Assembly: GCA_009746045.1 (NCBI GenBank)
Contig: RPFO01001475.1
Coordinates: 1 to 28,094, forward strand
DNA: 28,094 nt
Direction: 5' to 3'
Source of the DNA: Mesostigma viride
Lineage: Eukaryota; Streptophyta; Mesostigmatophyceae; Mesostigmatales; Mesostigmataceae
How positions within the stretch are numbered: the stretch's first letter is position 1; each line of letters opens with the position of its first letter. The notes below the pieces were generated by a model, which searched no databases, had not been told where the DNA came from, and was given only the letters and a program-made list of their open reading frames with translations. The position numbers were made by a program, and so were the translations under genes. Shown here in pieces: positions 17,701 through 28,094 of this stretch.

Positions 17701-20195
17701 ACGTAGACAGGCCATGATGACACCATGGGAGCCTGAATCCTCATCATTTACTATTCCTTGACATCCATGTACGTAGACGGGCCATGATGACACCATGGAG
17801 CCTGAATCCTCATCATTTTTTTTTCTTTGACATCCATGTACATACGTAGGCCAGCCATGATGACACCAATGGAGCCTGAATTCTCATCATTAATTACATA
17901 CATGCCATCCATGTACGTAGACAGGCCATGACATCTGACACCATGGGAGCCTGAATCCTCATCATTTACTATTCCTTGACATCCATGTACGTAGACGGGC
18001 CATGATGACACCATGGGAGCCTGAATCCTCATCATTTTTTTTTCTTTGACATCCATGTACATACGTAGGCCAGCCATGATGACACCAATGGAGCCTGAAT
18101 CCTCATCATTAATTACATACATAAATGCCAACCATGTACATACACGGGCAATGATGACACCAATGGAGCCTGAATCCTCATCATTAATTACATAAATGGC
18201 AACCATGTACATACACGGGCAATGATGACACCATGGGAGCCTGAATCCTCATCATTTTTTTTTTCTTTGACATCCATGTACATACGTAGGCCAGCCATGA
18301 TGACACCAATGGAGCCTGAATCCTCATCATTAATTACATACATGCCATCCATGTACGTAGACAAGCCATGATGACCCCATGGGAGCCTGAATCCTCATCA
18401 TTAATTACATACATGCCATCCATGTACGTAGACAGGCCATGATGACACCATGGGAGCCTGAATCCTCATCATTTACTATTCCTTGACATCCATGTACGTA
18501 GGCCAGCCATGGAGACACCATGGGAGCCTGAATCCTCCTCATTAATTACATAAATGCCAACCATGTACGTAGACAAGCCATGATGACCCCATGGGAGCCT
18601 GAATCCTCATCATTAATTACATAAATGCCATCCATGTACGTAGACGGGCCATGATGACACCATGGGAGCCTGAATCCTCATCATTTACTATTCCTTGACA
18701 TCCATGTACGTAGGCCAGCCATGGAGACACCATGGGAGCCTGAATCCTCCTCATTAATTACATAAATGCCAACCATGTACGTAGACAAGCCATGATGACC
18801 CCATGGGAGCCTGAATCCTCATCATTAATTACATAAATGCCATCCATGTAAGTAGACGGGCCATGATGACACCATGGGAGCCTGAATCCTCCTCATTAAT
18901 TACATAAATGCCAACCATGTACGTAGACAAGCCATGATGACACCATGGGAGCCTGAATCCTCATCATTAATTACATAAATGCCATCCATGTACGTAGACG
19001 GGCCATGATGACACCATGGGAGCCTGAATCCTCATCATTAATTACATAAATGCCATTCATGTACGTAGGCCAGCCATGGAGACACCATGGGAGCCTGAAT
19101 CCTCATCATTAATTACATACATGCCAACAATGTAGGTAGACAAGCCATGATGACACCATGGGAGCCTGAATCCTCATCATTTATTTTATGAGACATCCAT
19201 GTACGTAGGCCAGCCATGATGACACCATGGGAGCCTGAATCCCATCATTTCTTTTTCTTTGACATCCATGTACGTAGGCCAGCCATGATGACACCATGGG
19301 AGCCTGAATCCTCCTCATTAATTACATACATGCCATCCATGTACGTACACGGGCCATGATGACACCATGGGAGCCTGAATCCTCATCATTACTATTCCTT
19401 GACATCCATGTACGTAGGCCAGCCATGGAGACACCATGGGAGCCTGAATCCTCATCATTAATTACATAAATGCCAACCATGTACGTAGACAAGCCATGAT
19501 GACACCATGGGAGCCTGAATCCTCCTCATTAATTACATAAATGCCAACCATGTACGTAGACAAGCCATGATGACACCATGGGAGCCTGAATCCTCATCAT
19601 TAATTACATACATGCCATCCATGTACGTAGACAGGCCATGATGACACCATGGGAGCCTGAATCCTCATCATTTACTATTCCTTGACATCCATGTACGTAG
19701 GCCAGCCATGGAGACACCATGGGAGCCTGAATCCTCCTCATTAATTACATAAATGCCAACCATGTACGTAGACAAGCCATGATGACCCCATGGGAGCCTG
19801 AATCCTCATCATTAATTACATAAATGCCATCCATGTACGTAGACGGGCCATGATGACACCATGGGAGCCTGAATCCTTATCATTTACTATTCCTTGACAT
19901 CCATGTACGTAGGCCAGCCATGGAGACACCATGGGAGCCTGAATCCTCATCATTAATTACATAAATGCCAACCATGTACGTAGACAAGCCATGATGACAC
20001 CATGGGAGCCTGAATCCTCCTCATTAATTACATAAATGCCAACCATGTACGTAGACAAGCCATGATGACACCATGGGAGCCTGAATCCTCATCATTAATT
20101 ACATACATGCCATCCATGTACGTAGAAAGGCCATGATGACACCATGGGAGCCTGAATCCTCATCATTTACTATTCCTTGACATCCATGTACGTAG
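14743..20195. repeat. ~70-bp satellite, segment B (~78 monomers)
   Basis: Segment B continues segment A across the retrotransposon. It holds one fold-back monomer (14822-14859), the TGATCATCAATG marker near 15797, and the AATGGCAACC marker twice (16561 and 18194), against once in segments A and C. This indicates an internal duplication of about 1.6 kb. Many single-base deletions (for example CCATGGAGCC for CCATGGGAGCC) cluster between about 15530 and 17460. The segment ends at the target-site duplication CGTAG (20191-20195). Confidence 0.95.
14822..14859. repeat. Fold-back monomer variant, copy 1
   Basis: CCTGAATCCTC...TCATT is followed, after a short spacer, by its own reverse complement AATGAGAGGATTCAGG. 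The arms pair over 16 bp with one bulged T. The variant replaces the usual linker start. Confidence 0.9.
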
Positions 20196-21000
20196 TGTTA
20201 AAAATTGAAGGTGGAGGAGGAAAGATCTTTTTGACCCCTTGTTACCCAATGTGATGACAGCCACAAAATATTGCTTGGTTGATATATTACTTTGGGGTTG
20301 GTCTCCAACAAGGAGGTAGGCCTCAACTAGAGGTCAATCCCATCCAACAAGGATGGGCTTGGGCAAACAATGCCACTACACAATCTCAACAAGAGACTGT
20401 TGCATACTCAACAAGAGCATGGCTTTAGGCTACCAACAAGGCAGCCATACCCAACTAGGGCTTACCCATACACATGGGGACCAACAAGGTAAATTTCTCG
20501 TGTACCATGAGTCACTTATGTGGAAGGGACAAAGTCCTTCAGTGGCGGCTACACTGTTTGCTACCGTTGATCCATTACAAATCTGACGGTACGAAATTGA
20601 GCAAACTTTTCACCACAAGTGACGGTGACCAACATTAGTTGGCACGACGTTATGGCATGCGGGGACTAGGCCACAGCGCCTCCTAGGCAGCGCCAGAAAC
20701 GTACAATAGTTCACTATAGAAATTCATGCAACCACTAGCATGTCCATAAATGATATGCGTATATAGTGCCGAGGTACAGGATTAACTTGTATACTCACTC
20801 AACTGTTTTCAATAAGAAAACTAGCGCCGTAAAGGACACGGCAAGCACTACCTAGCCCTCACAATCTTGGCCAGAAATACGGTGGGCGGAAGCGATTATT
20901 AAGGACGCATTCCTAATTATTCCCCCGTTTACAGAAAGTTGGCCACAACATTACATGGGCTAGCAAACGGGCACAACCAGGATTATCTAAAATCCTGACA
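20196..21000 (-). repeat. 3' LTR of retrotransposon copy 2
   Basis: The LTR is 805 bp. The element end reads ...TTTTTAACA on the minus strand. The hairpin series lies at 20303-20490 and is identical in every stem and loop to copy 1. Confidence 0.92.
20303..20490 (-). other. Tandem pentaloop hairpin array in copy 2, 3' LTR
   Basis: The order, stems and TTGTT/TAGTT loops match 12782-12969. On the plus strand the loops read AACAA or AACTA. The differences between the element copies fall outside this interval. Confidence 0.85.
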
Positions 21001-21008
21001 CCCCCCTT
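21001..21008 (-). promoter_or_regulatory. Polypurine tract, copy 2
   Basis: AAGGGGGG on the minus strand, directly next to the 3' LTR. Confidence 0.7.
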
Positions 21009-21845
21009 GCACGTTGCTGGGATTGACTCAAACAACTGTGCTCCCCCCTTACTTAGGCAGTAGGGCTTGCCGGGTAGAAACAACCCTGCCACTCCCCCCT
21101 TACACGGTAAGCCAAAACATGACGACTTCAAATCAATGCAGTTGTCGAAAAGCTTGAGGAACTGAAACGTGTGATGGCTTGTTAAAACCGGAAGAAAGAG
21201 ACGAATCCGAGGACGTCACAAATGGCTCAAAAAGAGGAGCCACGTAAAAGTTGCATGTCGGCAAAGGTCCGTCAGCTGGCGCCACGGAAATGAGTGTTGT
21301 TGGCGTTGTATCAAACCGATGACGACGTATGATAGCTTGTTGAAACGAGCATAAAATTCCGCGTCGATGGACGCCTAGCACGGTCCAAACGGATGTGCTG
21401 TTGACGAGAAAGATGAGAAATTCCGGAAATCCGCTGGTCCGACAGGAATGAACGTAGTTGCCGTAGTACTAAACAGCTTGGGGCGCGTTATGGCTTGATA
21501 GAACCGCCACAGAATGCCCTTTTCAACGACACCTCAACGGTCTTAAACAGATGAGTCGTTAAAAAGATATGCGCACTGACAAGCTGGCCAGGTAGGTCGG
21601 CGCGAACTTGAGTAACTTTTGCACCAGGATGCCGATGCAGCGTTCTTGGCGGCGTTGAAACGAGGACGATGTGACGCTTCCAACGCATCTAAGAGCGGTG
21701 AAAAATAATGTCCCAGTCAAAAGATCTGCACGCTCAAAGTTGGGTACCTGGCTGCAGGCCGACCGCTCAAAAACGGGATCGGAAAGTGCGGCTTTTGGAA
21801 AAACGGTTTACGGCTCAAGAAATGGGTTCATGGGTCACTCCCATA

Positions 21846-21854
21846 CCGATACCA
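21846..21854 (-). promoter_or_regulatory. Primer-binding site, copy 2
   Basis: TGGTATCGG on the minus strand, directly after the 5' LTR end; the same sequence as in copy 1. Confidence 0.65.
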
Positions 21855-22654
21855 TGTTAAATTAGGTGGAGGAGGAAAGATCTTTTTGACCCCTTGTTAC
21901 CCAATGTGATGACAGCCACAAAATATTGCTTGGTTGATATATTACTTTGGGGTTGGTCTCCAACAAGGAGGTAGGCCTCAACTAGAGGTCAATCCCATCC
22001 AACAAGGATGGGCTTGGGCAAACAATGCCACTACACAATCTCAACAAGAGACTGTTGCATACTCAACAAGAGCATGGCTTTAGGCTACCAACAAGGCAGC
22101 CATACCCAACTAGGGCTTACCCATACACATGGGGACCAACAAGGTAAATTTCTCGTGTACCATGAGTCACTTATGTGGAAGGGACAAAGTCCTTCAGTGG
22201 CGGCTACACTGTTTGCTACCGTTGATCCATTACAAATCTGACGGTACGAAATTGAGCAAACTTTTCACCACAAGTGACGGTGACCAACATTAGTTGGCAC
22301 GACGTTATGGCATGCGGGGACTAGGCCACAGCGCCTCCTAGGCAGCGCCAGAAACGTACAATAGTTCACTATAGAAATTCATGCAACCACTAGCATGTCC
22401 ATAAATGATATGCGTATATAGTGCCGAGGTACAGGCTAACTTGTATACTCACTCAACTGTTTTCAATAAGAAAACTAGCGCCGTAAAGGACACGGCAAGC
22501 ACTACCTAGCCCTCACAATCTTGGCCAGAAATACGGTGGGCGGAAGCGATTATTAAGGACGCATTCCTAATTATTCCCCCGTTTACAGAAAGTTGGCCAC
22601 AACATTACATGGGCTAGCAAACGGGCACAACCAGGATTATCTAAAATCCTGACA
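21855..22654 (-). repeat. 5' LTR of retrotransposon copy 2
   Basis: The LTR is 800 bp. Relative to its partner it differs near the TTAACA end (TTAAATTAGG against TTAAAAATTGAAGG) and at GGCTAAC against GGATTAAC. The hairpin series is at 21958-22145. Confidence 0.92.
21958..22145 (-). other. Tandem pentaloop hairpin array in copy 2, 5' LTR
   Basis: Stems and loops are the same as in the other three LTRs. Confidence 0.85.
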
Positions 22655-23036
22655 CGTAGGCCAGCCATGGAGACACCATGGGAGCCTGAATCCTCCTCAT
22701 TAATTACATAAATGCCAACCATGTACGTAGACAAGCCATGATGACACCATGGGAGCCTGAATCCTCATCATTTACTATTCCTTGACATCCATGTACGTAG
22801 GCCAGCCATGATGACACCAATGGAGCCTGAATCCTCCTCGTTAATTACATAAATGCCAACCATGTACGTAGACAAGCCATGATGACCCCATGGGAGCCTG
22901 AATCCTCATCATTTACTATTCCTTGACATCCATGTACGTAGACGGGCCATGATGACACCATGGGAGCCTGAATCCTCATCATTTACTATTCCTTGACATC
23001 CATGTACGTAGGCCAGCCATGATGACACCAATGGAG

Positions 23037-23074
23037 CCTGAATCCTCTTCATTTTCTTAATGAGAGGATTCAGG
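23037..23074. repeat. Fold-back monomer variant, copy 2
   Basis: The inverted repeat is the same as at 14822-14859, with GTGACAT instead of GTTACAT after it. Confidence 0.9.
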
Positions 23075-26000
23075 TGACATAAATGCCAACCATGTAGGTA
23101 GACAAGCCATGATGACACCATGGGAGCCTGAATCCTCATCATTTACTATTCCTTGACATCCATGTACGTAGGCCAGCCATGGAGACACCATGGGAGCCTG
23201 AATCCTCCTCATTAATTACATAAATGCCAACCATGTACGTAGACAAGCCATGATGACCCCATGGGAGCCTGAATCCTCATCATTAATTACATAAATGCCA
23301 TCCATGTAAGTAGACGGGCCATGATGACACCATGGGAGCCTGAATCCTCCTCATTAATTACATAAATGCCAACCATGTACGTAGACAAGCCATGATGACA
23401 CCATGGGAGCCTGAATCCTCATCATTAATTACATAAATGCCATCCATGTACGTAGACGGGCCATGATGACACCATGGGAGCCTGAATCCTCATCATTAAT
23501 TACATAAATGCCATTCATGTACGTAGGCCAGCCATGGAGACACCATGGGAGCCTGAATCCTCATCATTAATTACATACATGCCAACAATGTAGGTAGACA
23601 AGCCATGATGACACCATGGGAGCCTGAATCCTCATCATTTATTTTATGAGACATCCATGTACGTAGGCCAGCCATGATGACACCATGGGAGCCTGAATCC
23701 TCATCATTTCTTTTTCTTTGACATCCATGTACGTAGGCCAGCCATGATGACACCATGGGAGCCTGAATCCTCCTCATTAATTACATACATGCCATCCATG
23801 TACGTACACGGGCCATGATGACACCATGGGAGCCTGAATCCTCCTCATTTACTATTCCTTGACATCCATGTACGTAGACGGGCCATGATGACACCATGGG
23901 AGCCTGAATCCTCATCATTTTTTTTCTTTGACATCCATGTACATACGTAGGCCAGCCATGATGACACCAATGGAGCCTGAATCCTCATCATTAATTACAT
24001 ACATAAATGCCATGATCATCAATGACCCCATGGGAGCCTGAATCCTCATCATTAAATACATAAATGCCACGGTCCATGTACGTAGACGGGCCATGATGAC
24101 ACCAATGGAGCCTGAATCCTCATCATTAATTACATAAATGCCAACCATGTACATACACGGGCAATGATGACACCATGGGAGCCTGAATCCTCATCATTAA
24201 TTACATAAATGCCAACCATGTACGTAGGCCAGCCATGATGACACTATGGGAGCCTGAATCCTCATCATTAATTTCATACATGCCAACAACACGTAGACGG
24301 GCCATAATGACACCACGGGAGCCTGAATCCTCATCATTTTTTTTTCTTTGACATCCATGTACGTAGGCCAGCCATGATGACACCATGGGAGCCTGAATCC
24401 TCATCATTTTTTTTCTGAGACATCCATGTACGTAGGCCAGCCATGATGACACCATGGGAGCCTGAATCCTCATCATTAAATACATACATGCCATCCATGT
24501 ACGTAGACAGGCCATGATGACACCATGGGAGCCTGAATCCTCATCATTTACTATTCCTTGACATCCATGTACGTAGACGGGCCATGATGACACCATGGGA
24601 GCCTGAATCCTCATCATTTTTTTTTCTTTGACATCCATGTACATACGTAGGCCAGCCATGATGACACCAATGGAGCCTGAATTCTCATCATTAATTACAT
24701 ACATGCCATCCATGTACGTAGACAGGCCATGACATCTGACACCATGGGAGCCTGAATCCTCATCATTTACTATTCCTTGACATCCATGTACGTAGACGGG
24801 CCATGATGACACCATGGGAGCCTGAATCCTCATCATTTTTTTTCTTTGACATCCATGTACATACGTAGGCCAGCCATGATGACACCAATGGAGCCTGAAT
24901 CCTCATCATTAATTACATACATAAATGCCAACCATGTACATACACGGGCAATGATGACACCAATGGAGCCTGAATCCTCATCATTAATTACATAAATGGC
25001 AACCATGTACATACACGGGCAATGATGACACCATGGGAGCCTGAATCCTCATCATTTTTTTTTTCTTTGACATCCATGTACATACGTAGGCCAGCCATGA
25101 TGACACCAATGGAGCCTGAATCCTCATCATTAATTACATACATGCCATCCATGTACGTAGACAAGCCATGATGACCCCATGGGAGCCTGAATCCTCATCA
25201 TTAATTACATACATGCCATCCATGTACGTAGACAGGCCATGATGACACCATGGGAGCCTGAATCCTCATCATTTACTATTCCTTGACATCCATGTACGTA
25301 GGCCAGCCATGGAGACACCATGGGAGCCTGAATCCTCCTCATTAATTACATAAATGCCAACCATGTACGTAGACAAGCCATGATGACCCCATGGGAGCCT
25401 GAATCCTCATCATTAATTACATAAATGCCATCCATGTACGTAGACGGGCCATGATGACACCATGGGAGCCTGAATCCTCATCATTTACTATTCCTTGACA
25501 TCCATGTACGTAGGCCAGCCATGGAGACACCATGGGAGCCTGAATCCTCCTCATTAATTACATAAATGCCAACCATGTACGTAGACAAGCCATGATGACC
25601 CCATGGGAGCCTGAATCCTCATCATTAATTACATAAATGCCATCCATGTAAGTAGACGGGCCATGATGACACCATGGGAGCCTGAATCCTCCTCATTAAT
25701 TACATAAATGCCAACCATGTACGTAGACAAGCCATGATGACACCATGGGAGCCTGAATCCTCATCATTAATTACATAAATGCCATCCATGTACGTAGACG
25801 GGCCATGATGACACCATGGGAGCCTGAATCCTCATCATTAATTACATAAATGCCATTCATGTACGTAGGCCAGCCATGGAGACACCATGGGAGCCTGAAT
25901 CCTCATCATTAATTACATACATGCCAACAATGTAGGTAGACAAGCCATGATGACACCATGGGAGCCTGAATCCTCATCATTTATTTTATGAGACATCCAT

Positions 26001-27372
26001 GTACGTAGGCCAGCCATGATGACACCATGGGAGCCTGAATCCTCATCATTTTTTTCTTTGACATCCATGTACGTAGGCCAGCCATGATGACACCATGGGA
26101 GCCTGAATCCTCCTCATTAATTACATACATGCCATCCATGTACGTACACGGGCCATGATGACACCATGGGAGCCTGAATCCTCATCATTTACTATTCCTT
26201 GACATCCATGTACGTAGGCCAGCCATGGAGACACCATGGGAGCCTGAATCCTCATCATTAATTACATAAATGCCAACCATGTACGTAGACAAGCCATGAT
26301 GACACCATGGGAGCCTGACTCCTCCTCATTAATTACATAAATGCCAACCATGTACGTAGACAAGCCATGATGACACCATGGGAGCCTGAATCCTCATCAT
26401 TAATTACATACATGCCATCCATGTACGTAGACAGGCCATGATGACACCATGGGAGCCTGAATCCTCATCATTTACTATTCCTTGACATCCATGTACGTAG
26501 GCCAGCCATGGAGACACCATGGGAGCCTGAATCCTCCTCATTAATTACATAAATGCCAACCATGTACGTAGACAAGCCATGATGACCCCATGGGAGCCTG
26601 AATCCTCATCATTAATTACATAAATGCCATCCATGTACGTAGACGGGCCATGATGACACCATGGGAGCCTGAATCCTTATCATTTACTATTCCTTGACAT
26701 CCATGTACGTAGGCCAGCCATGGAGACACCATGGGAGCCTGAATCCTCATCATTAATTACATAAATGCCAACCATGTACGTAGACAAGCCATGATGACAC
26801 CATGGGAGCCTGAATCCTCCTCATTAATTACATAAATGCCAACCATGTACGTAGACAAGCCATGATGACACCATGGGAGCCTGAATCCTCATCATTAATT
26901 ACATACATGCCATCCATGTACGTAGACAGGCCATGATGACACCATGGGAGCCTGAATCCTCATCATTTACTATTCCTTGACATCCATGTACGTAGGCCAG
27001 CCATGGAGACACCATGGGAGCCTGAATCCTCCTCATTAATTACATAAATGCCAACCATGTACGTAGACAAGCCATGATGACACCATGGGAGCCTGAATCC
27101 TCATCATTTACTATTCCTTGACATCCATGTACGTAGGCCAGCCATGATGACACCAATGGAGCCTGAATCCTCCTCGTTAATTACATAAATGCCAACCATG
27201 TACGTAGACAAGCCATGATGACCCCATGGGAGCCTGAATCCTCATCATTTACTATTCCTTGACATCCATGTACGTAGACGGGCCATGATGACACCATGGG
27301 AGCCTGAATCCTCATCATTTACTATTCCTTGACATCCATGTACGTAGGCCAGCCATGATGACACCAATGGAG

Positions 27373-27409
27373 CCTGAATCCTCTTCATTTCTTAATGAGA
27401 GGATTCAGG
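27373..27409. repeat. Fold-back monomer variant, copy 3
   Basis: The inverted repeat is the same, with one T fewer in the spacer. Confidence 0.9.
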
Positions 27410-28094
27410 TTACATAAATGCCAACCATGTAGGTAGACAAGCCATGATGACACCATGGGAGCCTGAATCCTCATCATTTACTATTCCTTGACAATCCATG
27501 TACGTAGGCCAGCCATGAGACACCATGGGAGCCTGAATCCTCCTCATTAATTACATAAATGCCAACCATGTACGTAGACAGCCATGATGACCCATGGGAG
27601 CCTGAATCCTCTCATTAATTACATAAATGCCAACCATGTAGTAGACAAGCCATGATGACACCATGGGAGCCTGAATCCTCTCATTAATTACATAAATGCC
27701 ATCCATGTACGTAGACGGGCCATGATGACACCATGGGAGCCTGAATCCTCATCATTAATTACATAAATGCCATCCATGTACGTAGAGGGCCATGATGACA
27801 CCATGGGAGCCTGAATCCTCATCATTAATTACATAAATGCCAATGTACGTAGGCCAAGCCATGATGACACCATGGGAGCCTGAATCCTCATCATTTAATT
27901 ATGAGACATGCCCATGTACGTAGACAGCCATGATGACACCATGGGAGCCTGAATCCTCATCATTTATTTTATGAGACATCCATGTACGTAGGCCAGCCAT
28001 GATGACACCATGGGAGCCTGAATCCTCATCATTTTTTTTCTTTGACATCCATGTACGTAGGCCAGCCATGATGACACCATGGGAGCCTGAACCT

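Larger units (their letters stand above)
20196..22654 (-). mobile_element. Non-autonomous LTR retrotransposon, copy 2 (inverted)
   Basis: The element is 2459 bp of the same family, on the minus strand: 3' LTR 20196-21000, internal region 21001-21854, 5' LTR 21855-22654. CGTAG at 20191-20195 and 22655-22659 is the 5-bp target-site duplication. The PBS (TGGTATCGG, 21846-21854) and polypurine tract (AAGGGGGG, 21001-21008) are in place, including the two extra PPT-like tracts. It shares substitutions and small deletions in both LTRs that copy 1 lacks (for example TCGGCAC for TCGACAC, ATATATCAACC for ATATATTTAATCAACC), so the two copies come from different source elements. Its own LTRs differ at only two small sites. 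Confidence 0.93.
22655..28094. repeat. ~70-bp satellite, segment C (~78 monomers, runs off the window)
   Basis: The monomer classes are the same as before. Fold-back monomers at 23037-23074 and 27373-27409 bound one higher-order repeat of about 4.33 kb, containing the TGATCATCAATG marker near 24008, CAACAACACG near 24289 and AATGGCAACC near 24994. The unoccupied equivalents of both retrotransposon target sites are here: CGTAG at 26991-26995, and CCATG at 22958-22962 and 27294-27298. Single-base deletions become frequent again from about 27480 to 27930. Confidence 0.95.

Noticed and set aside
8211-28094. Constant 38-bp repeats separated by ~32-bp variable stretches look like a CRISPR array
   Set aside because: The stretches between belong to about six recurring classes that all end in CATGTACGTAG, the repeat order itself recurs in multi-kb blocks, and no cas genes are present. 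This is a eukaryotic satellite.

Overview
This is nuclear DNA of a eukaryote. It has one spliced, transposase-like gene, two LTR retrotransposons that insert with 5-bp target-site duplications, and long tandem-repeat arrays. The primer-binding site begins like an initiator-Met tRNA site, as is common in plant and algal LTR elements, but I cannot name the lineage from this window. No cellular housekeeping gene is visible.

Layout. (1) 1-792: AT-rich sequence without a gene. (2) 793-4143, minus strand: a multi-exon transposase-like gene with an RNase H/DDE-type core. Two introns are well supported: 1525-1687 and 2492-2644 (or 2492-2572 if the downstream copy of a duplicated donor is used). The reading frame is interrupted at a 13-C tract (3346-3358). 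(3) 4281-4850: about 2.5 copies of a ~230-bp tandem repeat carrying paired GGCCGGC-centred motifs. The same motif occurs once more inside an intron of the gene. (4) 4851-7160: no gene; an AT microsatellite and a cluster of hairpins at 6861-7130. (5) 7161-7928: about 25 copies of a 30-bp minisatellite built on GCATGCATGC. (6) 8211-28094: a huge satellite of ~70-bp monomers (roughly 210 copies), organised into higher-order repeats of about 4.3 kb and 5.75 kb.

Two non-autonomous LTR retrotransposons of one family interrupt the satellite: 12270-14742 (plus) and 20196-22654 (minus). Each has near-identical ~800-bp LTRs, a PBS, a polypurine tract, an ~855-bp internal region without gag or pol, and a perfect 5-bp target-site duplication (CCATG and CGTAG). 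The matching empty sites survive in other copies of the higher-order repeat, so the insertions are younger than the amplification of the array.

The most unusual signal is in the LTRs. A series of nine adjacent small hairpins shares a constant pentaloop (TTGTT or TAGTT) while the stems differ and stay paired. Every wobble pair in the stems is G-T on the element's sense strand. This fits a selected RNA structure in the transcript leader of the retrotransposon.
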